This document shows positions 43,495 through 53,149 of a stretch of DNA of 64,000 bases, in pieces (positions within the stretch are counted from its first letter, which is position 1; every line of letters begins with the position of its first letter). The notes beneath the pieces are model-generated. The model was not told where the DNA came from. It worked only from the letters and a program-made list of their open reading frames with translations, and did no database searches. Made by a program: the position numbers and the translations under genes. Source of the stretch: an uncultured Paracoccaceae bacterium (GTDB lineage: Bacteria > Pseudomonadota > Alphaproteobacteria > Rhodobacterales > Rhodobacteraceae); assembly GCA_947492825.1 (NCBI GenBank), contig CANLNT010000001.1, forward strand, positions 2,046,001-2,110,000. Direction: 5' to 3'.

Positions 43495-44073
43495 TCAACC
43501 ACGCCAGGCTGGTTGATCCGGGACGTGCAAACGCAGGCGCTGACCGCGCTCAAACACGCCGGGTCGTTCGACCCAGGCCGTAACCCCGCGCTTGCCGGTC
43601 GCTGCCGTTTTGAAAGCTTTACCATGACCGGGGCGATCCTGCTCTATCTCGCGAGCCGGGAAATTGCAGGGGCGGTTTTCCATGTTGATCGTGATGGTCG
43701 CCCCGTCAGGGCCCTGAAGTCGCGAGGACGGCGGCACATGGCTGAAATCGGGAATGCCGCGCACCACCAGCGACGCGCCCAGCCAAACCGGGTCAATGGT
43801 TTCCAACCCACAGTCCTTGGCAATATCGTCCAATTCTTCGGCGCTGAGTACCGACATTTGCCGGACATTCGCGATCTCTGTGCCTTGTGGGTGCTGCGCA
43901 ATCACGCGGACGCAGGACGCGCGGGTGCGGCCTCCGTGCCGCCCTTCGCCCACCGGGCCGTCAAAGGTCAGTTCCATTGTGTCCACCGCGGCCGCGCGGA
44001 TCGAGGTGTTATCCGCGACGGTTCCAAGCCAGACGATCTCTCCATAATGGTCGGTTGGGATAAGTTCTGGCAT
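43495..44073 (-). CDS. MOSC-domain protein
   Basis: 192 residues. The MOSC domain is a beta-barrel found in molybdenum cofactor sulfurases and in YiiM/YuaD-like proteins, where it binds the cofactor or moves sulfur. Visible are the Gly-rich segment EGRHGGRTRASC with the conserved cysteine and NMENRPCNFPAREIE with a second one. ATG 44073 has AGAGGA 6 bases before it; the longer frame to 44106 lacks this. The substrate is unknown. It is on the same strand as ftsH, but a terminator separates them. Confidence 0.85.
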   Translation of the reverse strand: MPELIPTDHYGEIVWLGTVADNTSIRAAAVDTMELTFDGPVGEGRHGGRTRASCVRVIAQHPQGTEIANVRQMSVLSAEELDDIAKDCGLETIDPVWLGASLVVRGIPDFSHVPPSSRLQGPDGATITINMENRPCNFPAREIEQDRPGHGKAFKTAATGKRGVTAWVERPGVFERGQRLRLHVPDQPAWRG

Positions 44074-44162
44074 CTGATTCCTCTGTACGCTCGTTGATGA
44101 GATCATGCCTAGGCTGCATCGGGACAGAGTTCAAATCACGGATTGTGTTGCACGGTTTCACG

Positions 44163-44189
44163 AAAAAGCCGCCCGGGTTGGGGCGGCTT
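44163..44189 (-). terminator. Rho-independent terminator of ftsH
   Basis: On the minus strand AAGCCGCCC and GGGCGGCTT form a 9-bp stem with a 6-base loop, followed by TTTCG (five T in total). It lies 10 bp after the ftsH stop. Confidence 0.85.
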
Positions 44190-44198
44190 GATCGGGTA

Positions 44199-46118
44199 TC
44201 AGGTGGACGGTTCCGGCTCCATCCCGCTGTCGGGGGATTTTGGCTTTTTCGGCTTCGTCTTGGGGATCGAGGTGATCGAGGACCCGCCAGAGGGTGGCGT
44301 GTCGTCGGCGTCATCACCACGGTTGAGCGGCTCGCCCGCGATCACGCGCGTGATCTCGTTTCCGGTCAGGGTTTCGTATTCAAGAAGGCCCTGCGCCAGA
44401 CGCTCAAACTCTTCCGATTTCTCCGTCAGAATGCGGCGCGCGGTTTCATAGCCTTCGTCGATCATTTCTTTGACTTTGTCGTCAATGATCTTTTGCGTGG
44501 CCGCCGAGTGGTTGGTACCACCGCCATAATTGCCCAGATAGCTGTTCTGCTCATTGGCGTAATCGACATAGCCCAGCTCTTCGGCAAAGCCGAACTGCGT
44601 GACCATCGCGCGGGCAATTTTTGACGCCTGCTGAATATCCGATGATGCACCAGAGGTCACGTTTTCAGGGCCAAAAGTCAATTCCTCAGCCACGCGGCCA
44701 CCCATCGCCATGGCGATCATGGATTTGTATTTGGTGAAACTGACGCTCAACTGATCGCGTTCCGGCAGGGACAGCACCAGACCCAGCGCGCGGCCGCGCG
44801 GGATGATGGTCGCCTTGTGGATCGGGTCATGTTGTGGCGTGTTCAAGCCCACAATCGCATGGCCTGCTTCGTGATAGGCGGTCAGCTTCTTCTCGTCCTC
44901 GGTCATGACCATGGAACGGCGTTCGCTGCCCATCATCACTTTGTCCTTGGCGGATTCAAAGTCGATCATCGTCACAAACCGGCGGCCCACTCGTGCGGCC
45001 ATCAGCGCGCTTTCGTTCACAAGGTTCGCCAGATCAGCGCCCGAGAACCCGGGCGTGCCGCGCGCGATGATGCGCAGGTCGACATCGGGGCCAAGCGGCA
45101 CCTTGCGCGCATGAACGCCCAAAATCTTTTCGCGGCCCTTGATATCGGGGTTTGGCACCTGCACCTGACGGTCAAAGCGGCCCGGACGCAAGAGCGCGGG
45201 GTCCAGCACGTCGGGGCGGTTGGTGGCGGCCACGATGATGATACCTTCGTTGGCCTCAAACCCGTCCATTTCCACCAGCAGCTGGTTCAGCGTCTGTTCA
45301 CGTTCGTCATTCCCGCCGCCATAACCGGCACCACGCGAACGGCCCACAGCGTCAATTTCGTCGATGAACACGATGCAGGGCGCGTTTTTCTTGGCCTGTT
45401 CGAACATGTCGCGCACGCGGGATGCACCGACACCGACGAACATTTCGACAAAGTCAGAACCTGAAATGGTGAAGAACGGCACGCCAGCCTCACCCGCGAT
45501 GGCGCGGGCGAGCAGCGTTTTACCGGTGCCCGGAGGGCCCACCAGCAGCGCACCTTTGGGGATTTTGCCGCCCAGGCGGCTGAATTTCTGCGGGTTGCGC
45601 AGGAATTCGACAATCTCTTCCAGCTCTTCCTTGGCCTCATCAATGCCTGCGACCTCGTCAAAGGTGACGCGGCCATGCTTTTCGGTCAGCAGCTTGGCCT
45701 TGGATTTGCCAAAGCCCATCGCGCCGCCACGGCCACCGCCCTGCATCCGGTTCATGAAATAGATCCAGACACCAATCAGCAGGATGAAGGGGGCCAGTGC
45801 AAAAAGGAAACTCGACAATGCCGATTGTTCCTGACTTTGCGCCTGCACCGGAATGTCCCGTTCGATCAGAAGGTCGGTCACCTCGGCGTCGCCCGGTTTG
45901 ATCGTCACATAGTCGCGGCCATCGGTCTTGCGATAGCGGACCTGTTCCCCATCCAGCGTCACCTGCGTGACGGTGCCGCCTTCGACGGATTCAACAAATT
46001 CCGAATAGCTTTGGCTATTGCTCAGCCCGTTGTTGGCCCCGCCGTTGAACAGCTGGAACAGCGCCAGCACCAACAGAAACAGGACGACCCAAAAGACGAG
46101 ATTACGTGCGTTGCCCAA
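44199..46118 (-). CDS. ftsH: ATP-dependent zinc metalloprotease FtsH
   Basis: 639 residues. Two membrane helices (about 7-25 and 104-123) flank a small periplasmic domain; the AAA domain has Walker A GPPGTGKT at 194-201, Walker [13 protein letters not shown] and SRH region; the zinc site HEAGH is near residue 420. FtsH removes damaged membrane proteins and regulators from the inner face of the membrane. The start is TTG 46118, which has AAGGAG spaced 6 bases before it; no ATG would keep the first helix. It is the last gene of the tol/tilS block and has its own promoter candidate. Confidence 0.97.
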   Translation of the reverse strand: MGNARNLVFWVVLFLLVLALFQLFNGGANNGLSNSQSYSEFVESVEGGTVTQVTLDGEQVRYRKTDGRDYVTIKPGDAEVTDLLIERDIPVQAQSQEQSALSSFLFALAPFILLIGVWIYFMNRMQGGGRGGAMGFGKSKAKLLTEKHGRVTFDEVAGIDEAKEELEEIVEFLRNPQKFSRLGGKIPKGALLVGPPGTGKTLLARAIAGEAGVPFFTISGSDFVEMFVGVGASRVRDMFEQAKKNAPCIVFIDEIDAVGRSRGAGYGGGNDEREQTLNQLLVEMDGFEANEGIIIVAATNRPDVLDPALLRPGRFDRQVQVPNPDIKGREKILGVHARKVPLGPDVDLRIIARGTPGFSGADLANLVNESALMAARVGRRFVTMIDFESAKDKVMMGSERRSMVMTEDEKKLTAYHEAGHAIVGLNTPQHDPIHKATIIPRGRALGLVLSLPERDQLSVSFTKYKSMIAMAMGGRVAEELTFGPENVTSGASSDIQQASKIARAMVTQFGFAEELGYVDYANEQNSYLGNYGGGTNHSAATQKIIDDKVKEMIDEGYETARRILTEKSEEFERLAQGLLEYETLTGNEITRVIAGEPLNRGDDADDTPPSGGSSITSIPKTKPKKPKSPDSGMEPEPST

Positions 46119-46178
46119 GACAGGCTCCTTTAACAGCGGAAGATCAGCCGGGGGGAGTCGGACCCCCGCGTTGACCTT

Positions 46179-46206
46179 AAAATAGAGTTTCCTAACCGAT
46201 CTTCAA
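46179..46206 (-). promoter_or_regulatory. Candidate promoter of ftsH
   Basis: On the minus strand TTGAAG (46206-46201), 16 bp, then TATTTT (46184-46179) resembles a sigma-70 promoter. It is in the 102-bp gap between tilS and ftsH, so ftsH can be expressed alone. Confidence 0.5.
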
Positions 46207-46220
46207 TGCGGAAGCGCGCT

Positions 46221-47438
46221 TCACACGGTTTTCGCAGCAAATCGCGCGGTCCACCCCGCATTTAACCCCGCCAAGGGGGCGGCAATAAGGCGTTCGTCCT
46301 GCCAAATAGCAGGACTTGCCATAAGTGCGGCCCGTGGATGGCCGGTTTCGCGCCATTCGGGGCATTGGCTAAGCGCGTCTTTGATGGCCGAGATGCGCAA
46401 TTCGGGCGCATGGGGGCCGCTCATCGCCCACCGTCCATCCCAGATGTGATCGGTGGCGCAATCAGGTCCGATGGCCTTGACCTCGCGGCAGATCAGTATC
46501 TGATCGTTGGCCGCCTGCATCACGCACCCGTGGAGCGTTGTCGCGCCACCCGAAAGGATTTGGTCCACAGCACTTTCAAGCGCCGACAAACGCGGTCGGT
46601 AGGGATTGCCGCCGATTGCAGTCAGTGCATTGGCCACGATCCGCAGACGGGTTTCTTCTTCGACGGTGGCCAGCGCATCGCGATCAAATGCAACATAGCC
46701 TGCCTCTGCGATCCCGACCGTGGTGACTGCCTGCGTCGCCCGCTTCACCCGCTGATCCAGCGCCACCTTGGCGCGTGCCATCTGCCGGGCGGTCTTGGCA
46801 AGTGTCGCCACATCCAACCCCTCTTGCCCGATCAGACGCCGGATGCGAACCCGGTCGAAACGCGCGTCTTCATTGCTGGGATCATCGACAAAGGGGATCT
46901 TCAGCGTCTTGCAATAGTGCCGCAACGCCTCTCGCCGGACGCCAAGAAGCGGGCGCACGATAGTCAATCCCGGCGTCTCGCGCTTTGCGGCCATGCCAGC
47001 CAACCCATCGACACCGGACCCACGGATCAGGCGCATCAGGACCGTTTCGGCCTGATCATCCTGAGTATGGGCCATCACAACGTGGCCCCTGGGCGCGCAA
47101 TACGCTGTGATCTGGTCCAGTCGGGCCTGACGGGCGGCGTCTTGCAGATTACCAGTGCCGTCCCAGCCCGTCCAAGTGAGAGTCGCGTGGCGCAGCCCCA
47201 GCACGTCACATTCAGCAGCGACCATCGCGGCCTCTGCCGTGCTTTCGGGACGCAGCCCGTGGTCCACCGTGATCACCTTAAGCGTGATGCCGAAGATGCG
47301 CGCCCAGCCTGCCGCCAGATGCAACATCGCCATACTGTCGCCCCCGCCAGAGACGGCCAAGGCGATTTCTGAGGGGAAATTCGGGCCAAGCAGCGCGCCC
47401 ATTTCATCAGCAAAATGCTGTGGTAGGTCTACTGGCAT
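46221..47438 (-). CDS. tilS: tRNA(Ile)-lysidine synthase TilS
   Basis: 405 residues. TilS converts the C34 of tRNA-Ile(CAU) to lysidine so that it reads AUA. The N-type ATP pyrophosphatase PP-loop SGGGDS is at 30-35, then HTQDDQAETVLMRLIRGSG, the conserved second motif. ATG 47438 is used: the longer frame to 47522 carries non-family residues and lies inside cpoB. The gene overlaps the cpoB stop by 10 bp. Placing tilS between cpoB and ftsH is usual in this order. Confidence 0.95.
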   Translation of the reverse strand: MPVDLPQHFADEMGALLGPNFPSEIALAVSGGGDSMAMLHLAAGWARIFGITLKVITVDHGLRPESTAEAAMVAAECDVLGLRHATLTWTGWDGTGNLQDAARQARLDQITAYCAPRGHVVMAHTQDDQAETVLMRLIRGSGVDGLAGMAAKRETPGLTIVRPLLGVRREALRHYCKTLKIPFVDDPSNEDARFDRVRIRRLIGQEGLDVATLAKTARQMARAKVALDQRVKRATQAVTTVGIAEAGYVAFDRDALATVEEETRLRIVANALTAIGGNPYRPRLSALESAVDQILSGGATTLHGCVMQAANDQILICREVKAIGPDCATDHIWDGRWAMSGPHAPELRISAIKDALSQCPEWRETGHPRAALMASPAIWQDERLIAAPLAGLNAGWTARFAAKTV

Positions 47439-48247
47439 CCCAGACCGGACATCGCCGATTGCGCTTGTGTCACAAAGGCATTGCCCGGGAAACGCACGCC
47501 AACCTCTGCCAGTGTCAGGCAAGCATCTTGTGTCTGTCCCAGCTGACCCAATGCACTGCCTAACTTGAACAGCGCCTCGGGTGCGGTGGGGCCGCTGGCG
47601 TCGGTGGAAAAGCTGGCGAGAAAGGCGCGCGCAGCATTCGTGGTTTCGCCCAGTCCTTCGAACGCCTTGCCCTTCATCAGCTCCGCCTCGGCGGCTACTG
47701 GCGATCCGGGGTAGGACGTAACGAAGGTCGCAAGGAGGTCAGCGGCGCCGCGAAAGTCACCGGATGCGAGCGCCTCCTGCGCCCGCTCAAAGTCCGCCTG
47801 TTCACCAATGGCAAGGGCCGGGCCGCCAGTGGCGGGGGCCGGATTGGCAACTGGCACGTCGGTGCCGTTATCAACGCCGCCAAGGGACGGCGTGTCGCCT
47901 AACAGGCTGATATCACAACCGTCTTCAAGCTCGCACAGGCGAAATTCCAGATCACCAATGCGGTTGGTACCATCCACAGTGATGCGGTTGACGCGAAACT
48001 CCAGCTCTTCGGTTTTAGAGGTGAGGCGCTGCAACTCTGCCTCGATCGCGTTCAGGCGGTCCAGCGGCGTATTGCCACTCGTGTCATTGCCGACGCTGCC
48101 GGTTGTTGAAAGCTCCGTGCGCAGCCGCTGGATGTCGACATAGAGGATCGACAACTGCTGACGGATGTCTGCGAGCGTTTGGTCCTGCGCCATCACCGAT
48201 GGCGCAGACAGGGCCAGACCCAAAACAAGTGCAACACGGATCAACAT
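47429..48247 (-). CDS. cpoB: Tol-Pal coordinating protein CpoB (YbgF)
   Basis: 272 residues. A signal peptide (MLIRVALVLGLALSAPSVMAQ) sends it to the periplasm. A coiled coil at about 25-90 (LADIRQQLSILYVDIQRLRTEL ... LNAIEAELQRLTSKTEELEF) trimerises the protein, and a TPR domain fills the C-terminal 120 residues (QADFERAQEALASGDFRGAADLLATF). CpoB couples the Tol machine with cell-wall synthesis at division. ATG 48247 has AAGGA about 10 bases upstream; it begins 13 bp after pal. Confidence 0.93.
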   Translation of the reverse strand: MLIRVALVLGLALSAPSVMAQDQTLADIRQQLSILYVDIQRLRTELSTTGSVGNDTSGNTPLDRLNAIEAELQRLTSKTEELEFRVNRITVDGTNRIGDLEFRLCELEDGCDISLLGDTPSLGGVDNGTDVPVANPAPATGGPALAIGEQADFERAQEALASGDFRGAADLLATFVTSYPGSPVAAEAELMKGKAFEGLGETTNAARAFLASFSTDASGPTAPEALFKLGSALGQLGQTQDACLTLAEVGVRFPGNAFVTQAQSAMSGLGCQ

Positions 48248-48260
48248 CAAACGCAGGTCC

Positions 48261-48785
48261 TTAGCTAAGCGCACCAACGGAAATGATCGTCACGGCGCGG
48301 CGGTTCTTGGCGTAGCAGCTTTCGTCAGAGCAGACCTCAATCGGGCGTTCCTTGCCGTAGCTGATCGTGCGCAGGCGGTTAGCAGGCACCCCTTTGGAGA
48401 TCAGATATTCGCGCACCGTGTTGGCGCGACGCGCACCAAGGGCAAGGTTGTATTCGCGTGTGCCCTGTTCATCCGCATGGCCTTCGACAATCGCCAGATA
48501 GTCGCCATTGGTCATCAACCAGCTGGCTTGCCCATCAAGCGTGGCCTGACCCGCAGCCGTCAGCGTCGAGCTATCGACCTGGAACAGCACGCGATCACCA
48601 ATGGTTTGCGCAAAGAACTGCGGGCTTGTCGGGTCAGCGGCCCCTGTTGGCGCGTTCAATCCAGCACCCGCACCGGCCCCGGCACCGGTCGTGTCATTGA
48701 CGCCCCCGCCAAAACGGTCGGGCCGTGTGCAAGCGGCCGTGCTGAGGGTGAGCAGCACCAATAAGGCTTTGGTTGTGAATGTCAT
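48261..48785 (-). CDS. pal: Peptidoglycan-associated lipoprotein Pal
   Basis: 174 residues. The lipoprotein signal ends LLTLSTAAC; a proline-poor glycine/alanine linker (GAGAGAGLNAP) follows, then the OmpA peptidoglycan-binding domain (LFQVDSSTLTAAGQATLDGQASWL ... IVEGHADEQGTREYNLALGARRANTVREYLISKGV). Pal anchors the outer membrane to murein and binds TolB. It starts 83 bp after tolB. Confidence 0.96.
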   Translation of the reverse strand: MTFTTKALLVLLTLSTAACTRPDRFGGGVNDTTGAGAGAGAGLNAPTGAADPTSPQFFAQTIGDRVLFQVDSSTLTAAGQATLDGQASWLMTNGDYLAIVEGHADEQGTREYNLALGARRANTVREYLISKGVPANRLRTISYGKERPIEVCSDESCYAKNRRAVTIISVGALS

Positions 48786-48868
48786 GGGTCTGTCCTGTTC
48801 TACCGCTTATATTTTTTGGCACCCTATCACGGCTTGGCTGTGGTGAAAACGTGCCTGCATGTGATGTT

Positions 48869-50185
48869 TCAGGGCTGTAACGGACCCCATGAAGGGTCAG
48901 AGCCTGCGCCTTGGACCGGCACTGCCTGCAGGTTCCGCCCCGAGATGTCGACCGAGTAAAGGGAGGAGGCACCCGCCGCCCCTTGGGTTTCGCGCATGAA
49001 CATCAGCACCCGGCCATTTGGCGACCATGTGGGGCCTTCGTCCAGAAAGGAGGCGGTCAGCAGGCGTTCTTCGCTGCCATCGGTGCGCATGACACCAATG
49101 TGGAACCGGCCTGCGTTCTGCTTGGTAAAGGCAATCAGATCACCGCGAGGCGACCAGACGGGCGTGCCGTAACGGCCTTCGCCAAACGAGATTCGCTGTG
49201 CCTCACCGCCATTTGCGGACATGATGTAAAGCTGCTGGGTCCCACTGCGGTCGCTTTCAAACACGATGCGGCTGCCATCGGGGCTAAAGCTTGGGGCGGT
49301 TTCAATCGAAGGCGCAGAGGTCAGGCGGGTATGCGCGCCAGTGCCAAGATCGGTCTGATAAAGATCGGTGTTGCCGCCATTGGCCAAGCTATAGATCACC
49401 CGGTTCCCATCGCGCGAAAACCGTGGGCTGAACGCCATCTCGCCCTCTGCCGTGGGCAATTGCTGGCGTCCAACGGTGGCCACATCCAGCACATTGATGC
49501 GCGGGAAGCCGGTTTCATAGGTGGTATAAAGCACCCGGTCGCCCTTGGGGCTGAACCGTGGGGCAAGCACAATGGCGCTGCTGTCGGTCAGGAATTGCAG
49601 GTTGGCGCCATCGTAATCCATGATCGCAATACGTTTTTGCCGCGCGTCCTTGGGGCCGGTTTCGGCCACGAACACCACGCGGCTGTCGAAATATCCGCCT
49701 TCGCCTGTAATCCGGCCATAGGCGGCGTCAGCGACCTTATGCGCCATGCGCCGCCAGCCCTGCACGGTACCTGCAAATTGCAGCCCCTCGCCCAGTTCGG
49801 TGCCCGCAAAGACGTCATAAAGCCGGAATTTCACGACCAATTGGTCACCACTGACCGCAACCGCCCCGCCGATCAGCGCCTGCGCATTGATCGCGCGCCA
49901 GTCGGGGTAAGCAACCGGTGCGCCAAAGGATGCCGGCTGGCTGATAAACGCGCTCGACGGGATTTCGCGGAAAAGGCCCGTGTTCGCCAGATCCTGTGCG
50001 ACCAGACGGGTAATGTCAGCGGCCAATTGTTCGGCCCCGGCTGTTTCGGCCTGAAACCCGGGCACCGCAAAGGGCAAGGGTTCGATCACACCATCGGTGA
50101 TAGTCAGCCGCAGTGGGCCGTCCTGTGCCTGTGCGGGGCCTGCCAAAAAGGTCGCCAGACCCAAGGCCATCAGAAGTCTCAACAT
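48869..50185 (-). CDS. tolB: Tol-Pal system periplasmic protein TolB
   Basis: 438 residues. Signal peptide to about residue 20 (GPAQAQ), then the N-terminal two-layer domain and a six-bladed beta propeller, whose blades show repeats such as [22 protein letters not shown] and [21 protein letters not shown]. TolB links Pal to TolA. It is separated from tolA by 118 bp with a large hairpin. Confidence 0.97.
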   Translation of the reverse strand: MLRLLMALGLATFLAGPAQAQDGPLRLTITDGVIEPLPFAVPGFQAETAGAEQLAADITRLVAQDLANTGLFREIPSSAFISQPASFGAPVAYPDWRAINAQALIGGAVAVSGDQLVVKFRLYDVFAGTELGEGLQFAGTVQGWRRMAHKVADAAYGRITGEGGYFDSRVVFVAETGPKDARQKRIAIMDYDGANLQFLTDSSAIVLAPRFSPKGDRVLYTTYETGFPRINVLDVATVGRQQLPTAEGEMAFSPRFSRDGNRVIYSLANGGNTDLYQTDLGTGAHTRLTSAPSIETAPSFSPDGSRIVFESDRSGTQQLYIMSANGGEAQRISFGEGRYGTPVWSPRGDLIAFTKQNAGRFHIGVMRTDGSEERLLTASFLDEGPTWSPNGRVLMFMRETQGAAGASSLYSVDISGRNLQAVPVQGAGSDPSWGPLQP

Positions 50186-50237
50186 TGCTCAATCCTCGCC
50201 TTGTGCGGGCTTTTCATTCGTTTTGATGGGTTCGCTT

Positions 50238-50278
50238 GCGCAATCAAGGGGCAATTCGCGCCGAATTCCCCGTTGCGC
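50238..50278. other. Large interrupted hairpin between tolA and tolB
   Basis: Three pairing blocks, GCGCAA/TTGCGC, GGGG/CCCC and AATTC/GAATT, are nested around a 5-base loop and total 15 bp. There is no T run, so it is more likely a processing, stability or attenuation element than a simple terminator. It separates tolQRA from tolB-pal-cpoB. Confidence 0.55.
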
Positions 50279-50303
50279 GACAGTTCGCCGGTTGCCAGGC
50301 CCA

Positions 50304-51425
50304 TCACCGCAACCTCATGCCAGAGGGGTCAAAGGTAATCACCACCTCTTTCCACTGGTCATACTTTTCAGCCGGAAGGTCATAACCACCCTGCCCCTGA
50401 CAGCGCAGGATCGCGCGGCGCGCGGCCTGAAATGCGGTTTCGGTCGCGCTGCTATCTCCATCCGAAGAGATCAGTTGCACATTGCCGGACACCTTGCCGT
50501 CCTGATCCAGTGCAAAGCCCACCTCGACCGTCACGCGCGCTGCAACCGATCCGGGATCGACGTTCCAGCAGCGATTGACGGCCACCCGGAAACCTTCGCG
50601 TTCCGACCCTGTCATCGGCGGGCCCTCAGCCGCTGGCAACTGCATAGATTCGAGCGCTGCGGCGACGGCGGCCTCGACATCCGCTTCACTGTCTTCCAAG
50701 ACCTCTGCCGCCTGTGGCGCAGGTTCTTCAACCGGGGCTTCGGCGACCTCAGGTTCTGCGGGTGCGGGGCGGTTGGGCCGCACGGTTGGCCGCAAGGATG
50801 TGGAAACAGCGCCAGAGGGTTCCTCGGCTTCGGTCACGATCTCTGTTGCGGCTTCTTCGGGGGCTGTTGCCTCGGTCGGTTCCTCAACCACCTCGGCCGG
50901 CTCTGTCGCGTCTGGCGTGGCACTTTCCTGCACGACATCCGCGACCTCCGTATCAAGCGGCGGCGGGGCCACGGGTTCGGGGGCCACACGGTCAGCGGGG
51001 CGCGGAACAGGCGTGTCGCTAATTTCAAGATCGGGAGAGGCCAGTTCCTGTGGCGGTGCCGGTGGTGTCGGGGCCTGATCGGTCACATCCGCAACGGGTT
51101 CGGGCGGCGCAGGGGCTTCTGGCGGTGGCGTTTCCTCTGCCGGTTGCGGCACCGGTTCGGGTAGGGTCACATCCTCTGGCGGCGAGTCTTCTGCCGGGAC
51201 AGGTGGCGTATCTTCGACCAGCGGCACGGTTGGCGCATCGGGCGCTTCACTGGCAGGGTCTGGCGTGGTGGCTGCCACGAGTGCTGCGAATTCTTCGCCC
51301 GACACCACCGAAACATCGGCCACCTCAAACGGCAGCGGATCGGATTGGAACCCCCAGCCCGCCACAAGCCAGATCACAAGGCCCACATGCCCCGCACTTG
51401 AAATATAGGTGCCGGTCGAGGCCAC
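50304..51425 (-). CDS. tolA: TolA-type energy-coupling protein
   Basis: 373 residues. One N-terminal membrane helix (about residues 10-26, SSAGHVGLVIWLVAGWGF), then a long Pro/Glu/Ala-rich spacer (about 55-240) that crosses the periplasm, and a C-terminal TolA/TonB-like domain (about 270-373; FRVAVNRCWNVDPGSVAARVTVEVGFALDQDG). It passes proton-motive force from TolQR to TolB-Pal. The start is a GTG at 51425, 4 bases after the tolR stop. Position shows TolA rather than TonB. Confidence 0.93.
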   Translation of the reverse strand: MASTGTYISSAGHVGLVIWLVAGWGFQSDPLPFEVADVSVVSGEEFAALVAATTPDPASEAPDAPTVPLVEDTPPVPAEDSPPEDVTLPEPVPQPAEETPPPEAPAPPEPVADVTDQAPTPPAPPQELASPDLEISDTPVPRPADRVAPEPVAPPPLDTEVADVVQESATPDATEPAEVVEEPTEATAPEEAATEIVTEAEEPSGAVSTSLRPTVRPNRPAPAEPEVAEAPVEEPAPQAAEVLEDSEADVEAAVAAALESMQLPAAEGPPMTGSEREGFRVAVNRCWNVDPGSVAARVTVEVGFALDQDGKVSGNVQLISSDGDSSATETAFQAARRAILRCQGQGGYDLPAEKYDQWKEVVITFDPSGMRLR

Positions 51426-51429
51426 GGGG

Positions 51430-51909
51430 CTAGCCGTCCTGATCGTTCAGCGTCGGACCGCCAATATCCGTCACCAAACCGATGTTGTTAAAGCCTGCCG
51501 CATTCAGCGCGCCCATGACCTGCGCCACACGGTTCCAGGCGTTGGACCCGTCCGCGCGCAGGAAAATCCGGTCGCTTTCGCGCTCTGCAGCGATGGCCTG
51601 CAGTTTGACGACCAGATCCGCCTCGGCGGTTTCGGTGTTCTGGATCAGCAAGCCACCGTCCGCCGTGATCGTCACGGTCAGCGGTTCCTCTTGATCGGTA
51701 GGCAATGCGTTGGCAGCGGTTTCCGGCAGTTCAACTGGCACGCCCACCGTCAACAGCGGCGCGGCCACCATGAAGATGATCAACAGCACCAGCATCACGT
51801 CCACGAAAGGTGTGACGTTGATCTCTGACATCGGTTGGCTCCGGCTGGACCGGCGACGCCTGCGCCGTCCGCCATCTTCCCCGCCCGGTTTGATAACACC
51901 GGCCCCCAT
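51430..51909 (-). CDS. tolR: TolR, ExbD/TolR family
   Basis: 159 residues. A basic cytosolic N-terminus (GGRRRRRRSSRSQP) precedes the membrane helix INVTPFVDVMLVLLIIFMVAAPL at about 29-52, whose aspartate carries the proton. The C-terminal periplasmic domain (about 70-155) dimerises. TolR is the partner of TolQ in the energising motor. It is two bases after tolQ and 4 bases before tolA. Confidence 0.96.
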   Translation of the reverse strand: MGAGVIKPGGEDGGRRRRRRSSRSQPMSEINVTPFVDVMLVLLIIFMVAAPLLTVGVPVELPETAANALPTDQEEPLTVTITADGGLLIQNTETAEADLVVKLQAIAAERESDRIFLRADGSNAWNRVAQVMGALNAAGFNNIGLVTDIGGPTLNDQDG

Positions 51910-51911
51910 GC

Positions 51912-52586
51912 TCAGCTATCCAACTGACGGCTGAGGATCGTGGCGAATTCGTCAGCAAAGGCCTCGTAGCCTGCGACAATCCGGTCCGCGTCCGCGCTGA
52001 GTTTGTTATAGAAAACCACCGCCGGGATCGCGGCCATCAGGCCAAGTCCTGTCGCCAGCAAGGCCTCGGCAATGCCGGGGGCCACAACTGCGAGGTTTGT
52101 GTTTTGCTGCTCTGCGATTTCAACGAAGGCATTCATGATGCCAAAAACCGTGCCGAACAGGCCCACGAATGGCGCGGTTGACCCCGTCGTCGCCAGAACC
52201 GGCAGGCCCTTTTGCAGCTTGCCTGCTTCTTTGGCGATGGCGACATCCATGCTGCGGTCGATCCGGGCCTGTGCCCCCGCGATCAGCGCGCCGTCCTGCC
52301 GGTGCGACCTGCGCCACTCCAACATGCCAGCGCTAAAGATCGTCTCGGACGCGCCGCGCGGTGTGTCACCGATCTGGTCGAAGAGCTGATCCAACGGCTC
52401 GCCGGACCAAAATGCCCGATCAAAAATATCCGCTTCGCGCCGGGCGCGGCGATATTGGATCAGTTTGTCGACAATCACCGCCCAGCACCAGACTGAGGCG
52501 ACGATCAGCATGATCATGACCAGTTTGACAAGGATCGTGGCGCGGGCAAACAAGGCCCACATCGTAAAATCGGTTGCTGCTTCCAT
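51912..52586 (-). CDS. tolQ: TolQ, MotA/TolQ/ExbB proton channel
   Basis: 224 residues with three membrane helices at about 16-40, 130-152 and 166-190. The typical helix II/III residues are LPVLATTGSTAPFVGLFGTVFGIMNAF and AEALLATGLGLMAAIPAVVFYN. With TolR it forms the proton channel that drives outer-membrane constriction at division. It starts the tolQRA run, 113 bp after ybgC. Confidence 0.97.
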   Translation of the reverse strand: MEAATDFTMWALFARATILVKLVMIMLIVASVWCWAVIVDKLIQYRRARREADIFDRAFWSGEPLDQLFDQIGDTPRGASETIFSAGMLEWRRSHRQDGALIAGAQARIDRSMDVAIAKEAGKLQKGLPVLATTGSTAPFVGLFGTVFGIMNAFVEIAEQQNTNLAVVAPGIAEALLATGLGLMAAIPAVVFYNKLSADADRIVAGYEAFADEFATILSRQLDS

Positions 52587-52699
52587 ATGCCCGCTCTGCT
52601 TGTGAGGCCGTTATCGGCCCTTGTTTGGACGCAACATAAGCGATGATACTTGGGAAATCCATTGCGCTCGCGCAGTTCGCGCGCACTTCCTCGTGCGCA

Positions 52700-53101
52700 C
52701 TACCCCAGTTTTGCGCGAAGATCCGCTGGCAGCCGTGTGGGCCGCCCTTCGGTGGTCATGCAGACCGCCGTGACAACTGCGCGAAAGATCACTTGATCGC
52801 CACGCCGCACCTCTTGGTCAAACACCCAACGGCTTTGCCCCTCTGGCCGGTGCGTGGTCACCACCGTCAGCCGGTCATCCAGTCTTGCGGGCGCCAGATA
52901 ATCCGCTTCGACCCGGCGGACGACAAAGACGATTCCGTCCTTTTTCATCTGGTTCTGGTCCAACCCCATGACTTCAACCAGCTCTGACCGGGCACGTTCG
53001 ATGTATTTGAGATAGTTGGCATAATAGACGATCCCGCCCATGTCGGTGTCTTCATAATAGACCCGCACAGGCAGGTGATGAGGTGTGGCGTCCTGAGGCA
53101 T
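52700..53101 (-). CDS. ybgC: Tol-Pal-associated acyl-CoA thioesterase YbgC
   Basis: 133 residues, hotdog-fold enzyme. RVYYEDTDMGGIVYYANYLKYIERARSELV carries the catalytic Asp and the HotDog ACOT signature. YbgC hydrolyses short acyl-CoA or acyl-ACP and is a standard first gene of tol operons, though its contribution to Tol function is unclear. A VOC gene lies 48 bp upstream on the same strand. Confidence 0.95.
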   Translation of the reverse strand: MPQDATPHHLPVRVYYEDTDMGGIVYYANYLKYIERARSELVEVMGLDQNQMKKDGIVFVVRRVEADYLAPARLDDRLTVVTTHRPEGQSRWVFDQEVRRGDQVIFRAVVTAVCMTTEGRPTRLPADLRAKLG

Positions 53102-53149
53102 GGCAGTCCTGTCCGTTGTTCAAACCAAGGCCTCATAGGCCCGGGCGAC

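Noticed and set aside
42247-44097. 616-codon plus-strand open frame opposite fhs and the MOSC gene
   Set aside because: It lies antisense to a clear fhs with conserved motifs; composition is His/Arg-rich as expected for the reverse frame of high-GC genes, and it has no domain.
46150-46168. GGGGG-loop-CCCCC on the minus strand with loop TCCGACT, looking like a tRNA T-arm in the ftsH leader
   Set aside because: No matching acceptor, D or anticodon arms exist in the 80 bases around it, and no integrase or att duplication is nearby. It is more likely a simple 5'-UTR hairpin.
48911-50338. 475-codon plus-strand open frame opposite tolB
   Set aside because: Shadow of tolB; no motif and no Shine-Dalgarno.
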